From Maribellus comscasis (GTDB lineage: Bacteria > Bacteroidota > Bacteroidia > Bacteroidales > Prolixibacteraceae): a stretch of DNA of 64,000 nt. Positions 26,563-36,695 of the stretch are shown piece by piece. The first letter of the stretch is position 1. Each line of letters starts with the position of its first letter. The translations under genes and the position numbers were made by a program. The stretch covers positions 6,336,001 through 6,400,000 of the forward strand of contig NZ_CP046401.1 in NCBI RefSeq assembly GCF_009762775.1. The letters are read 5' to 3'. The notes under the pieces were generated by a model that was not told the origin of the DNA, made no database searches, and worked only from the letters and a program-made list of their open reading frames with translations.

Positions 26563-27696
26563 TCAGTTTCTTTTTTGGTACTTATTTATTTGTTTCGAAA
26601 TTTTTTTATCAAGCATTTGACGGCTTTCCAAAAATTTAAATGCATGGCTTGCGATGTACCTGTTATCGTTTTTTAGTAATAGTGCCACTTCGTTATTTAC
26701 CTGCATATTTTCAACCTCCTGGTTTTGAAATAAATCAAGTACATTTTTTACCAGCAGGGCGTTTAAATTTTCCAGTTCATTTGCCAGTAGTTCCATCGTT
26801 TCGGGAGCTAAAACAGGAGCTTCTTTTAATTTGTCGGCAATAAGCTTTTTCTGCAGGTGCCCCGAATTTTTGAAACTCTGAATTAACTGAAGCTGCACAT
26901 CTTTGGTTAACTTTTCAGGACGGATAACATATAATGCACGTTCCGCCAGGTAAATATCATCGCCGGAAACCAGCTTTAATAACTTTGTAAGCAGGGCATC
27001 TGAAATCTGCATCTTTTTGGGGAAATGATTCAAAACCCAGACCTTGTCTTCCAGCGCGTCGGTATTCAGAAATTTTATTACCTGTTCCGAATTTAGCTTT
27101 TTTGAGGTACGCAGTTCTATTTCACGTTTGGTTTCGCCGTAAACGATATGCCAGAGCGTGTAACTCGTATAAACCGCACCCGGAACAATATAATCCATAA
27201 CCGCGGCAATAGTGGCTGTTGAAACTGCATCAACGCCGGTTTTTGTAGTATCTTTTGTTTTTACAAGTTCTGATATCGAGTAGTGGGCCAGCGCCGACAG
27301 TGGATCGCCCAGAAGGGTGTGCAAACGGTCGTATTCCTCTGCGACAAAAGGTTTGTGTTTGGTTTTACTCAAAAACTCGCCTTCAGGAAGTTTATAACCC
27401 AAATAGCGTCCGGTATTATTCCAGTAGAGATCGATGTTTACCGGGCGACATTCGTCATCGATACATACTTCAGTGGGAATTCTTCTGGAATACATTAACG
27501 GAAACCCCGATTTTGCCAGATATTCATACAGCGTATCGCTGTGAATGGTGTCGTTAAAGTTGATATAGTGCGGAATGATTTCTTCAGTTTGTTCCTGAAA
27601 AGAGGGTTGATGTAAACGGGTAATCTCCGGATGTTTGGTTTCCGTTGTTAGCTGAAAAAACAAAATGAGAAAAAATATTTTTAATAGTCCATTCAT
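26563..27696 (-). CDS. Secreted protein of unknown function with helical repeats
   Basis: 377 aa with a short hydrophobic N-terminus that should act as a signal sequence. It has a Cys-containing segment (VCIDDECRPVNIDLYWN) and a C-terminal half of alpha-helical repeats resembling HEAT-like units. No named domain recognised. Genes of the HAD phosphatase, TerC and DUF502 proteins lie in the same direction with short gaps. Confidence 0.65.
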   Translation of the reverse strand: MNGLLKIFFLILFFQLTTETKHPEITRLHQPSFQEQTEEIIPHYINFNDTIHSDTLYEYLAKSGFPLMYSRRIPTEVCIDDECRPVNIDLYWNNTGRYLGYKLPEGEFLSKTKHKPFVAEEYDRLHTLLGDPLSALAHYSISELVKTKDTTKTGVDAVSTATIAAVMDYIVPGAVYTSYTLWHIVYGETKREIELRTSKKLNSEQVIKFLNTDALEDKVWVLNHFPKKMQISDALLTKLLKLVSGDDIYLAERALYVIRPEKLTKDVQLQLIQSFKNSGHLQKKLIADKLKEAPVLAPETMELLANELENLNALLVKNVLDLFQNQEVENMQVNNEVALLLKNDNRYIASHAFKFLESRQMLDKKISKQINKYQKRN

Positions 27697-27724
27697 AAAT
27701 TAACTGGCTTAATAAAATAAAAAA

Positions 27725-28786
27725 TTATCGCGAAAAAGGTTCATCTGCGGGATCTTTTTTAGGAAAAATAATCGACAAAACAATACTTGCTGTCATAACA
27801 AACGCAATAAAATAGAGTGAATATTCGGGCTGGAATCCCCAGGATTTTAGTTTGGAATGCAGTAACAGTTTTATCCCGACAAATATGAGTAAAACTGCAA
27901 TTCCCGGTTTTAAATACCTGAATTTATCTACCAGGTTGGCAATGAGGAAAAACAATGAACGCAGTCCGAGAATAGCAAAAATATTGGAAAAGAAAACGAT
28001 AAACGGGTCGCGGGAAACAGCAAAAATTGCGGGGATAGAATCAAAGGCAAAAATAACATCTGAAAACTCAATCATAATCAGAACCACAAACAATGGTGTA
28101 AATATCAGTTTGCCGTGTTCCCTGAACCAAAATTTTTCCTTTTCATAATTGTGATGAATTTTGATGTGACGGCTTAAATATTTAAATAACCAGGAATCGT
28201 GCGGATCTTTTTCATGCCCGTCTTTTTCAAAAAATATTTTAAAACCCTGAAACACAAGGAAGGCACCAAAAACAAGCAATATCCATTCAAATTGCTGAAT
28301 AATGGCCACGCCGGCGAAAATAAAAACAAACCGCAAAACAATGGCTCCGAGAATTCCCCAGAAAAGTACCATTTTATAGTCTTTTTGAGGAACCGAAAAA
28401 CTTTGAAGAATCATCAGCATCACAAAAATATTATCGACAGAAAGTGTTTTTTCAATAAAATAGCCGGAGATATAATTGATAGCCTGCGATTGTTTGTATT
28501 CCTCTAACATCGCTTCAAACGTGCTGGTTTTAAACTGAAGGTAAGGATTGTATTTATCAACAATTTCTTTGAGTTTATCCACCGAATCGATTCCGTGAAG
28601 CAAATGGCCAAAATGGAGGATAACAAAATAGAATGCCAGTCCCATTGAAATCCATATAACACTCCAAACTGTTGCTTCGCGCATGGAAATAACATGCGTT
28701 TTTCGGCCAACCAACAATAAATCGACAAGTAACACAGCGGTTATAAAGACCAGAAACAGTAAAGTTGAAATAATTTCGATGCTCAT
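27725..28786 (-). CDS. TerC/Alx-family membrane protein
   Basis: 353 aa with about nine hydrophobic segments. Family signatures are SVDNIFVMLMI and the later FSDVIFAFDSIPAIFAVS with its intramembrane acidic residues. Relatives handle metal ions such as Mn2+ or are linked to tellurium and alkaline stress. Its start overlaps the end of the DUF502 gene by 4 bp (ATGA), so the two are translationally coupled. Confidence 0.92.
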   Translation of the reverse strand: MSIEIISTLLFLVFITAVLLVDLLLVGRKTHVISMREATVWSVIWISMGLAFYFVILHFGHLLHGIDSVDKLKEIVDKYNPYLQFKTSTFEAMLEEYKQSQAINYISGYFIEKTLSVDNIFVMLMILQSFSVPQKDYKMVLFWGILGAIVLRFVFIFAGVAIIQQFEWILLVFGAFLVFQGFKIFFEKDGHEKDPHDSWLFKYLSRHIKIHHNYEKEKFWFREHGKLIFTPLFVVLIMIEFSDVIFAFDSIPAIFAVSRDPFIVFFSNIFAILGLRSLFFLIANLVDKFRYLKPGIAVLLIFVGIKLLLHSKLKSWGFQPEYSLYFIAFVMTASIVLSIIFPKKDPADEPFSR

Positions 28787-29379
28787 TTTTCAATTGCTTC
28801 AATACGTGTAACACCTCCCGATACTATAAATTTCATAACCTCGGCCGGAGATAAATTCAGCGTTTCGATTTGCTCCGAAGGTACCAGGTACAATTCGCCG
28901 GAAAAATTGTAGGAATGTGGAAAATATACAGCTGCCATTTCTGATAATTCAAATTCATCTAACGATTCTTTGGTAATAAACCCCAATTTCCACAAATTGT
29001 TTTCTTTGTTAAAACGGACTTTTACAGGCACATTAAATTTTTTTTCTTTTCCCATAAAAGCCGAAAATAAATCGTTTAACGACGAGTAGAGCAAATTTAA
29101 AATCGGTATTTTCAGAATGATCTTTCCTGCAATTTTTTTGAGTGGTTTAAAAACTGTTGTCTGCCCGATAAATCCAAGAATGGTAAGCGCAACAAACAAA
29201 ATCAAAACTCCCAGCCCGGGAACATAAAATCCTAAAATTGGTTTTATATTTTCTACCAGCCAGCTATCAACTGTTTTTAAAATGGCGTACAAAATATAAA
29301 TGGTGATGGCTACCGGCGCCACCAGAAGGATTCCCTGCAAAAAGTAACTACTTATTCTTTTCATCGTCGTTTTTTTCAA
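28783..29379 (-). CDS. DUF502 membrane protein
   Basis: 198 aa with two N-terminal transmembrane segments separated by about 30 residues, and a soluble C-terminal domain with the family features IPILNLLYSSLNDL and VYFPHSYNFSGELYLVP. Function unknown; the coupling with TerC suggests a joint membrane role. The likely first gene of a four-gene minus-strand operon. Confidence 0.85.
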   Translation of the reverse strand: MKKTTMKRISSYFLQGILLVAPVAITIYILYAILKTVDSWLVENIKPILGFYVPGLGVLILFVALTILGFIGQTTVFKPLKKIAGKIILKIPILNLLYSSLNDLFSAFMGKEKKFNVPVKVRFNKENNLWKLGFITKESLDEFELSEMAAVYFPHSYNFSGELYLVPSEQIETLNLSPAEVMKFIVSGGVTRIEAIEK

Positions 29380-29541
29380 AATTATGAATTAGAAACTGGT
29401 ATTCATTTTCGTCTCGTCAAACTGAATTTAGCACAACATTTTTTTTGCTAATTTACTGATTCCGAAACAAGTTTGGAATGACGCCCCAAAATTAATCACT
29501 ACAAAGAATAAGCGGCTACTCTTAATTTTATGTTTAGCCAA

Positions 29542-31743
29542 TTATTGTAACTGGTCTTTCAAAAAGTTGGTCATTTTGGTGTACAAATGCATCGTTGTGT
29601 TGCCTCCGCGTATTCCGTGATTGCGGTTGGTATAAATAGCCATGTCAAACTGAACCCCTTCCTGAACCATCTTTTCTGTAAACTCGAATGTGTTCTGCGC
29701 ATGCACGTTATCATCTGCCGAGCCATGAATTATCAGTAGTCTTCCGGTGATATCTCCTGCGTGCGAAAGGGGAGAATTGTCATCATAGCCTTCCGGATTT
29801 TGTTGTGGCGTACGCATATAACGTTCAGTATATATGGTGTCGTAAAAACGCCAGCTTGTAACGGGGGCAACGGCAATTCCGGCTTTAAACAGGTCGCCGC
29901 CTTTTTCCAGTGCCAGACAGGTCATAAAACCGCCGTAGCTCCAGCCAAAGATGGCAATGTTGTTTTTGTCAACATAAGGGAGGGTACCTAAATATTTTGC
30001 GGCTTCCACCTGGTCATCCGATTCGTATTTGCCCAGTTGCAGATAGGTAATTTTTCTGAAATTTTCTCCACGGGCTGCTGTTCCTCTCGGGTCAACACAC
30101 ACCACCAGAAAACCTTCCTGTGCGAGGTAATGGTTCCAGCCCACACCACCCCATGAGTCGGATACGCTTTGCGAGTTTGGTCCGCTGTATTGGGTCATAA
30201 ATACAGGATATTTCTTATTGGTGTCAAATCCCGCCGGTTTAATCATGTAACCGTTTAATTCCACACCTTCCGAAGTAGTAAAGGTGAAAAACTCTTTTTG
30301 TGGAATATCGAAGGTTTTTAAGGTGTTCTTTAAAACCGTATTGTCCTGCAGTACTCTGATTTGTTCCCCCTTGCGGTTTTCATGAAGGGTAATAAATGTT
30401 GGAGTTGTATTGTTGCTGAAATAGTTGATGTAGTATTTGAAATTTTTACTGAAAACTACACTGTTTGTTCCTTCCAGTTGCGAAATTTTACCCGATTTCT
30501 TTTTATCCTGACTGATAAAATATACTTCGCGGCGAAGCGGCGATTCAGCAGCAGCCTGATAATAAAACACTTTTTTGGATTCATCGTAGCCGTAAAAATC
30601 GGTAACATCAAATTCTCCATCAGTAATCTGTCCCAGTTCAAATCCCTGCCGATCATACAAATAGATATGCGACCAGCCATTACGTTCACTGATAATTACA
30701 AAGTTTCCGTTATCCAAAAATGTAAATGCATCGAGGAAATCTTCAGATATGTAACGATCGTTTTTCTCGGTAATCAGAGGACGGCTGTCTCCGGTATACG
30801 GATTGGCCAGAAAAATATCCATCTGGTTTTGCCGGCGATTCAGGCGCATTACTACTAAATCGTTGGCATCGGGCGACCAGTTTAAACGGGGAATATAAAT
30901 ATCAGTTTCTTCTCCCAAATCAACAGGAATGGTTGTTTTTGACCGGATCTCATAAACCTGAGCAGTAACAACCGAGTTTTTTTCTCCGGCTTTCGGGTAT
31001 TTAAATGTCTCTTCCCCGGGATATAGTTTATTTTCTTCCATAGCTGGACTTTCACCTGCATACAGAGGCATGGTAAATTCGGGTACTTCCGTTTCATCAA
31101 AACGAATAAAAGCCAGAAATTTGCTGTCGGGCGACCACCAGAAAGCTTTATTAAACCCAAACTCTTCCTCATAAACCCAGTCGGGGGCGCCATTTATAAT
31201 CTCATTTTTTTTGCCATTATAAGTTACCTGGCTTTCACTTCCAAAACGCAGGTTTTTGATAAAAAGGTTGTTCTCGCGAACAAAAGCAACCCGATCTCCA
31301 TCGGGAGAGAAAGTTGCCAGTTGCTGCGCTCCTTTTTCCGAAAGCCGGGCAAGTTCTTCGGTTATCGAATTCCAAACATAGTATTCGGCAGTATACGAGT
31401 GGCGGTAAATTCTTTTAATATCAGTAGTTAAAAGTATTTTGGTCTCATCGTCGCTAAATTCATAACTCATAAAGCTGGAAACAGGGGCATCCGGGACCTG
31501 TGTAATATCAAAAACTACATCTACCTGTTCTCCTGTTTTATAACTGAACTTTACAATTTTTGTCCCTCTTCCTTCCAGCGTAGTGTAATGATCGCCGTCA
31601 TTCATCGAGTTTAGCCCGGAAACAGACCGGGCACGAAAAGTTCCTTTTGTAAAAATATCTTCAAAGGTAATTTTAGAAGTTTGCTGGGCATTGGCTGTAA
31701 GCGCTGCAACAAAAACAAACCATAAAATAAAAAGCTTTTTCAT
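29542..31743 (-). CDS. S9 family dipeptidyl peptidase IV
   Basis: 733 aa, secreted (signal peptide ends near AALTANA). An N-terminal eight-bladed beta-propeller domain (DPPIV_N) precedes an alpha/beta hydrolase. The catalytic Ser is in GWSYGGF (about 602), Asp in GSADDNV (about 677), His in NRNHG (about 709). The double-Glu motif that binds the substrate N-terminus is in DWVYEEEFG. It releases X-Pro dipeptides in the periplasm or at the surface. Transcribed alone. Confidence 0.93.
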   Translation of the reverse strand: MKKLFILWFVFVAALTANAQQTSKITFEDIFTKGTFRARSVSGLNSMNDGDHYTTLEGRGTKIVKFSYKTGEQVDVVFDITQVPDAPVSSFMSYEFSDDETKILLTTDIKRIYRHSYTAEYYVWNSITEELARLSEKGAQQLATFSPDGDRVAFVRENNLFIKNLRFGSESQVTYNGKKNEIINGAPDWVYEEEFGFNKAFWWSPDSKFLAFIRFDETEVPEFTMPLYAGESPAMEENKLYPGEETFKYPKAGEKNSVVTAQVYEIRSKTTIPVDLGEETDIYIPRLNWSPDANDLVVMRLNRRQNQMDIFLANPYTGDSRPLITEKNDRYISEDFLDAFTFLDNGNFVIISERNGWSHIYLYDRQGFELGQITDGEFDVTDFYGYDESKKVFYYQAAAESPLRREVYFISQDKKKSGKISQLEGTNSVVFSKNFKYYINYFSNNTTPTFITLHENRKGEQIRVLQDNTVLKNTLKTFDIPQKEFFTFTTSEGVELNGYMIKPAGFDTNKKYPVFMTQYSGPNSQSVSDSWGGVGWNHYLAQEGFLVVCVDPRGTAARGENFRKITYLQLGKYESDDQVEAAKYLGTLPYVDKNNIAIFGWSYGGFMTCLALEKGGDLFKAGIAVAPVTSWRFYDTIYTERYMRTPQQNPEGYDDNSPLSHAGDITGRLLIIHGSADDNVHAQNTFEFTEKMVQEGVQFDMAIYTNRNHGIRGGNTTMHLYTKMTNFLKDQLQ

Positions 31744-32003
31744 TTTTTCTGTTTTTTCAATCTACGGTCAACAAAAATAGAAAAATGTTTCCCGAAAGTT
31801 CAACGAATAGCGGATAATAAATTTTTAGCTGCCTATACATTAAAAAAATGCTCATGCCTCCAAATATTTAAATAATTTTAGGGAATAGTTCTTCTATCCT
31901 GTAAATGTAAAAAGTAGCACCGGTAAATTTCATTATCACATAAATAACAAACGGTGGATTATGATTTAGATTGTAGTTTGCCCGGAAATAAGAAAGGTAG
32001 GGG

Positions 32004-34085
32004 ATGAGAGATTTTAAAGGCTTATTACTGGTTTTTGGTATAATTTTAATGTCAAATAGCTGGTTGAAGGCAGCCCCTGCAAATAAAGAAAATCTGGGAT
32101 TTGAGACTGGCAATTTTTCAGGATGGAAAGGTTACACCTGGGTATACCGTACTGATGACCCGTCCCTTTCAACCGACAGAGTTGAGGGAATTGTTAATGG
32201 CAGGCATACCATCATGAGCGACCAGACGGCTTATGACGAAAATACCGGGGGTGGGCTGAAGATTATTCCCGAGGGGTACAAATATTCTGCAAAACTAGGT
32301 TCAGTTCAAAAAGGCGGGCAACATCAAAGTCTTTCGTACACCATTAAAATTGATTCCACAAATGCACTGCTTGTGTGGAAATTTGCGGTTGTTTTACAAG
32401 ACCCGGAAAATAATCACGAGAAATACGAGGAACCACGGTTTATGATAACCCTGCTGGACGAAAACGGGGATACAATTCCGGATTGTACCAACTATGATGT
32501 ATATGCGACCGATGCCCGGATCAGTGGTTTTCAAACCTACTATCCGACAGGTTCGAATGAGCCAATTGTGTGGCGCGACTGGACAACAGTAGGGGCCAAT
32601 CTCCTTCCTTATTACGGACAAACAGTAACAATTGAATTTATGAGCGCCGATTGTACCCATAAAAATCATTACGGGTATGGTTATTTTGTATTGGATTGTA
32701 TGCCGCTTATAATAACTGTTGATTATTGTACAGGGGATTCAAAGGCCACCCTCTCTGCTCCTTCGGGATTTAGTTCTTATTTATGGAAAGATGCAGGCGG
32801 CAACACAGTAGATACCGTTCAAAATTTGTTGGTCGATAATCCGCAGGAAGGAGAAATGTTTATTTGTGAAATGGAATCTGAAACCGGTTGTTCGGTGACG
32901 CTTTCTTCTGAAATTGCACGTTATGAGCAGGAAGCTGAATTTACAGCCCAAATGCTTGATTGTTTTTCCAATAAAGTAAAGTTTACTAATCTTTCCACAC
33001 ATACAAGAGGTACCTTGACTTATCTTTGGGATTTTGGAGACGGAAATACTTCGGAAGAAAAAGATCCCGTTTATAAATTTAAAACTTCCGGTATACATCG
33101 TGTCGCACTTATTCTTTATAATCCACCGTCAGGATGCATCGATACATTGTATAAAGAAGTGGAATCCTTTTCACCTCCTTTGGTAGGATTTAAGGGATAC
33201 ACAACGTATTGTCCGGGGGCTGGCACCGAGCTTGTTGCCTATGGAGCATTTAGCTATGAATGGAGCACCGGCGAAACTGATTCGGTAATTTATTTGGGGG
33301 CTCCGGGGGGAGAATACTGGTTTTTAGGCCGCTCGTCGGAAGGCTGTGTTTCTGATTCAATGTATTTTACTGTTTCTGAAGAGCCCGACTGGCTGTTTTC
33401 GGTTTCAGGAGATACTTTTCTTTGTCAGGGAACCACCGGTTTTTTGTACGCTGAGGGGGCGGTCGATTACCTATGGAACACAGGCGATACAATCGATTCA
33501 ATTCTGGTGTATAAGGAAGGAAATTACAGGATCGCAGGGAAAAATGCACGAGGATGCTCAAAAGAATTGGAAGTTACAGTTACCGAGGTGCCCATCCCCG
33601 ACATTGATTTTACACTTTCGGCACATTCAATAAACAGCCGGCATAACTCAGTGAAATGCTCTGCTGTTTCTGCTGATGACAATGTTACTTTTCTCTGGGA
33701 TATGGGGGATGGGACCATAACAAATACTCCCCGTTTTACCCATTATTATCTGGAAACTTCCGAATTAATAACCTACGATGTAAATGTTACCCTTACAAAC
33801 GAGTACGGTTGTGGTATTACCAAATCGACTTATGTAAACGTAGATTTGTTTGTTCCCAATGTTTTTACACCGAATAACGACGGTGTGAATGATTATTTTA
33901 TGAGCGGCTACGATCTTAAAATTGTTGACGCCCACGGAGTTGTGTTATATCGAGGGCTGGACGGATGGGACGGTTATTACAAAGGGAAAAAGGCAGACCC
34001 GGATACCTACTTTTATATTTTGAATTATACCGACGCTTATGATGGGAACAGGTTGAAAAGAGGATACATTACACTTGAACGATAG
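32004..34085 (+). CDS. Large secreted PKD-domain protein with type IX sorting domain
   Basis: 693 aa with an N-terminal signal peptide. Two PKD domains are visible (YLWDFGDGNTSEEKDP and FLWDMGDGTI), plus Ig-like regions with repeated YEWSTGETDS and YLWNTGDT units. The C-terminus is a type B gliding-motility sorting domain: VPNVFTPNNDGVNDYF then a terminal GYITLER. It should be exported by the type IX system. It begins a pair with the PorP/SprF gene 11 bp downstream, the usual partner arrangement. Confidence 0.9.
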   Translation: MRDFKGLLLVFGIILMSNSWLKAAPANKENLGFETGNFSGWKGYTWVYRTDDPSLSTDRVEGIVNGRHTIMSDQTAYDENTGGGLKIIPEGYKYSAKLGSVQKGGQHQSLSYTIKIDSTNALLVWKFAVVLQDPENNHEKYEEPRFMITLLDENGDTIPDCTNYDVYATDARISGFQTYYPTGSNEPIVWRDWTTVGANLLPYYGQTVTIEFMSADCTHKNHYGYGYFVLDCMPLIITVDYCTGDSKATLSAPSGFSSYLWKDAGGNTVDTVQNLLVDNPQEGEMFICEMESETGCSVTLSSEIARYEQEAEFTAQMLDCFSNKVKFTNLSTHTRGTLTYLWDFGDGNTSEEKDPVYKFKTSGIHRVALILYNPPSGCIDTLYKEVESFSPPLVGFKGYTTYCPGAGTELVAYGAFSYEWSTGETDSVIYLGAPGGEYWFLGRSSEGCVSDSMYFTVSEEPDWLFSVSGDTFLCQGTTGFLYAEGAVDYLWNTGDTIDSILVYKEGNYRIAGKNARGCSKELEVTVTEVPIPDIDFTLSAHSINSRHNSVKCSAVSADDNVTFLWDMGDGTITNTPRFTHYYLETSELITYDVNVTLTNEYGCGITKSTYVNVDLFVPNVFTPNNDGVNDYFMSGYDLKIVDAHGVVLYRGLDGWDGYYKGKKADPDTYFYILNYTDAYDGNRLKRGYITLER

Positions 34086-34096
34086 ACCGGAAAAAT

Positions 34097-35023
34097 ATGA
34101 AAAAAGCCTTTTATATCATTTCCGGAATTCTTTTTGCTTTACAATTTCACTCTTTCGGGCAATCCGAAATTATCACAACAACTCACTGGTACAACCGTGC
34201 AGGTTATAACCCTGCTTCCATAGCCCGCGACGGATATATTTATTTTTTTTCGGATGTGAGAAAGCAATGGATAGGAATCGAAGGCTCGCCAACGGTGTAC
34301 AATATTCAGGCTTCAGGATATTCCGATAGTAAACAATCAGCTTACGGTATTTCTATGGTGAAATATGATGTTGGATTAACTACGGCGCTAAATCCTTCGT
34401 TACAATTCGCATATCGTGTAAAAATAGAAAAAGATTTGGATTTGTCTTTTGGGCTTTCAATGGGAGTTTATACCCGAAGAATAAAAGCTTCGGCTTACGA
34501 AGCCGAAACAATTAACGATCCTGTACTTGATTATACAGACCAAAGATTTATTTCACCCGATGCAAATGTAGGTGCCGAGTTACAGGGAGAATATTTTTTT
34601 TGCGGCCTGTCATCAACTCATTTGTTTTCGATATGGAAACCCGACGACCTTTTTTTGATTACAAACCACAATTATGCTTACGCATTTTATAAGAATACCG
34701 ATTCAGAGCTTTACAATATTATGACCGGATTGCAGGTGGCCAACAGAAGAAATATTACTGTTGTTGAAGGGACTGCAATAATCCGTTTTAAAAGAAAGAC
34801 CGGACTGGTAAGGGGGCCGGTTGAACTTTTCGACTTGGGCATTTCTGCAAGTTCAGTTAAGCGGATATCTTTTATCAGCGGAATAAACATTACCTCAAAT
34901 ATGCGATGTGGTTATTCCTGCGATTTTTACCTTGGAAATACTTTTAGTCAATACGGGACTCATGAAATTATGTTGGAGTACCGGATTCCGTTAAACGTTG
35001 GAAGAGACTACGACTGGTATTAA
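34097..35023 (+). CDS. PorP/SprF-family type IX secretion membrane protein
   Basis: 308 aa with a signal peptide (ends near FHSFGQ) and an outer-membrane beta-barrel pattern. NRAGYNPASIARDG and the terminal HEIMLEYRI are typical of the PorP/SprF family, which anchors type B sorting-domain proteins to the cell surface. It probably serves the PKD protein encoded just upstream. Confidence 0.88.
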   Translation: MKKAFYIISGILFALQFHSFGQSEIITTTHWYNRAGYNPASIARDGYIYFFSDVRKQWIGIEGSPTVYNIQASGYSDSKQSAYGISMVKYDVGLTTALNPSLQFAYRVKIEKDLDLSFGLSMGVYTRRIKASAYEAETINDPVLDYTDQRFISPDANVGAELQGEYFFCGLSSTHLFSIWKPDDLFLITNHNYAYAFYKNTDSELYNIMTGLQVANRRNITVVEGTAIIRFKRKTGLVRGPVELFDLGISASSVKRISFISGINITSNMRCGYSCDFYLGNTFSQYGTHEIMLEYRIPLNVGRDYDWY

Positions 35024-35054
35024 TTTTCTCTGATAAAGTGAGTTCTGTAAAGCA

Positions 35055-35087
35055 TAAAAAACGCCTTCATTACAGAAAGCGTTTTCT
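35055..35087. terminator. Convergent terminator
   Basis: Stem AAAACGC/GCGTTTT between the converging PorP/SprF and aldolase genes, with A- and T-runs on both sides. Confidence 0.6.
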
Positions 35088-35139
35088 TAATTCAAATTCC
35101 AATTTATAAAATATTTCCACTTTTGTCGTGGAGTTCGTT

Positions 35140-36090
35140 TTATTCAAGTAGTTCGTAATCATGCATTTCTTTCATGAAGGATACAAAATCATCCTTTTTT
35201 TCTGAATCCATCCACTTCATCGCACTGCGCGGATGTTCGTTTAATGCGCCTGTAATTAAATACGGGACATGATACCCCCAGTCGATTTTTTCCTGCCACG
35301 GTTTTACATGGTTTTGAATCGCGTCGAGCAAGGGAAGCAACCTGTATTTTGGATTTTTTAAAAAAGCAATCAAAATTTCGATTGGACAATTTCCTGCGCC
35401 ACGTCCCATTCCCAGCAGGGTTGCATCTAGCATTGTTGCCCCGTTCATTAGCGAAGTTATAGTGTTCGACATGGCCAGTTGCATGTTGTTGTGTGCATGA
35501 ATACCGAGTTCCTTTCCCGGGAGTGCTTTTTTATATTTTAAAACCAGTTTTTCAATGCTTTCGCAGTATAAACTTCCAAAACTGTCGACCACGTAAATGG
35601 TTGGAACTTTTGATTTTGCCAAATCCGCCAGCGCTTCATCCAGGTCTGCTTCGTTTACTTTTGAAACCGCCATTAAATTAATGGTTACCTCATATCCCTT
35701 GTCCATACAATGTTCGGCCAGCCAAACAGCTTTGTCAACCTGGTGTACATAACATGCCACGCGCATCATGTCAATCACGCTTTCACTTTTTGGCGGGATA
35801 TCTTCCGGATCAATCCGACCAATATCAGCCATTGCCGACAGTTTGAGCGATGTATTATTGTCGCCTACAATTCGCCGTAAATCTTTGTCGTCGCAAAATT
35901 TCCAGGGACCAACTTCATCGCGTGAAAAGGCCCGCTCACTGCTTTTATATCCAATTTCCATGTAATCTATTCCTGCCTCCACGCATGAATCGTATACTCC
36001 TCTTACAAATTCGTCGCTGAACTGCCATTTGTTCATCAGTCCGCCATCGCGAACCGTACAGTCCATTACTTTTATATCTTTTTTGTACAT
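35140..36090 (-). CDS. HMGL-like aldolase catalytic domain protein
   Basis: 316 aa TIM barrel of the HMG-CoA lyase/4-hydroxy-2-oxovalerate aldolase type. The N-terminal metal site is VMDCTVRDGGLMNKW, and later HAHNNMQLAMSN supplies the His ligands. There is no C-terminal regulatory or CoA-specific domain, so the acceptor is unknown. Encoded 33 bp after a chorismate-mutase gene in the same direction, which may mean a shared biosynthetic route. Confidence 0.82.
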   Translation of the reverse strand: MYKKDIKVMDCTVRDGGLMNKWQFSDEFVRGVYDSCVEAGIDYMEIGYKSSERAFSRDEVGPWKFCDDKDLRRIVGDNNTSLKLSAMADIGRIDPEDIPPKSESVIDMMRVACYVHQVDKAVWLAEHCMDKGYEVTINLMAVSKVNEADLDEALADLAKSKVPTIYVVDSFGSLYCESIEKLVLKYKKALPGKELGIHAHNNMQLAMSNTITSLMNGATMLDATLLGMGRGAGNCPIEILIAFLKNPKYRLLPLLDAIQNHVKPWQEKIDWGYHVPYLITGALNEHPRSAMKWMDSEKKDDFVSFMKEMHDYELLE

Positions 36091-36123
36091 TTTATAATAT
36101 GTTCGTGTTGAAAAATTTACTGA

Positions 36124-36438
36124 CTAAATTATCCCTGATTTTTTCTTTTTAAGAAGCTCCAGTTCCCGCTTAATATTATTCTCTATCAGAATCTGATACA
36201 TCTTTTCAAAAGTGCCGGCATCCAGTCCGTTTTCTTCTGCCCATTTCCTTCGATCGCTGATAACCTGTTTTTTTCTGTCGTGTGCAATAATACCTTCTTC
36301 ATCATCCTTAAACCGAACAATCTCTTCAACATATTTATGGCGTTCACCATACAATGCGATTATTTGTTTATCGATTTTATCGATCTGATTTCTGATTTCT
36401 TCTGCCGAAATGCACTCTTTCGGATCCGTCAATTTCAT
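36124..36438 (-). CDS. Chorismate mutase (AroQ type)
   Basis: 104-aa all-helical protein. Active-site positions of the AroQ class are present: an Arg in the first helix (EIRNQIDKID), Lys/Asp in EIVRFKDD, Arg in DRKKQVISDRRKWAEENGLD, and Glu in the last helix. It converts chorismate to prephenate, or could act as isochorismate pyruvate lyase; length fits both. Confidence 0.8.
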   Translation of the reverse strand: MKLTDPKECISAEEIRNQIDKIDKQIIALYGERHKYVEEIVRFKDDEEGIIAHDRKKQVISDRRKWAEENGLDAGTFEKMYQILIENNIKRELELLKKKKSGII

Positions 36439-36624
36439 ATTTGCTGACTGTTAAATCTTTAGTAACTGAATTTGCAGAACGCAAATAAAATAATTATTCA
36501 TTTAAATAAATAACAATTTGTAAATTTTATAGTCGCAAATGTGCGAATTTATATTGAATATGGATAGATTAGTATGAAATTACAATTGTTAATCATATGT
36601 GTATTCTGCCAAACATAATCAGAA

Positions 36625-36661
36625 TTTGTATTGTTAATAATAAGGAAGATCGATATCTTTG
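36625..36661 (+). promoter_or_regulatory. Promoter of the thrS-infC-rpmI-rplT operon
   Basis: Bacteroidota-type -7 box TATCTTTG (36654-36661) with TTG (36631-36633) 20 bp upstream as the -33 element. The start codon of thrS is 35 nt further on. Confidence 0.55.
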
Positions 36662-36695
36662 CAACCTTTAAAAGAAAAAGAAAATTAGGATTTAA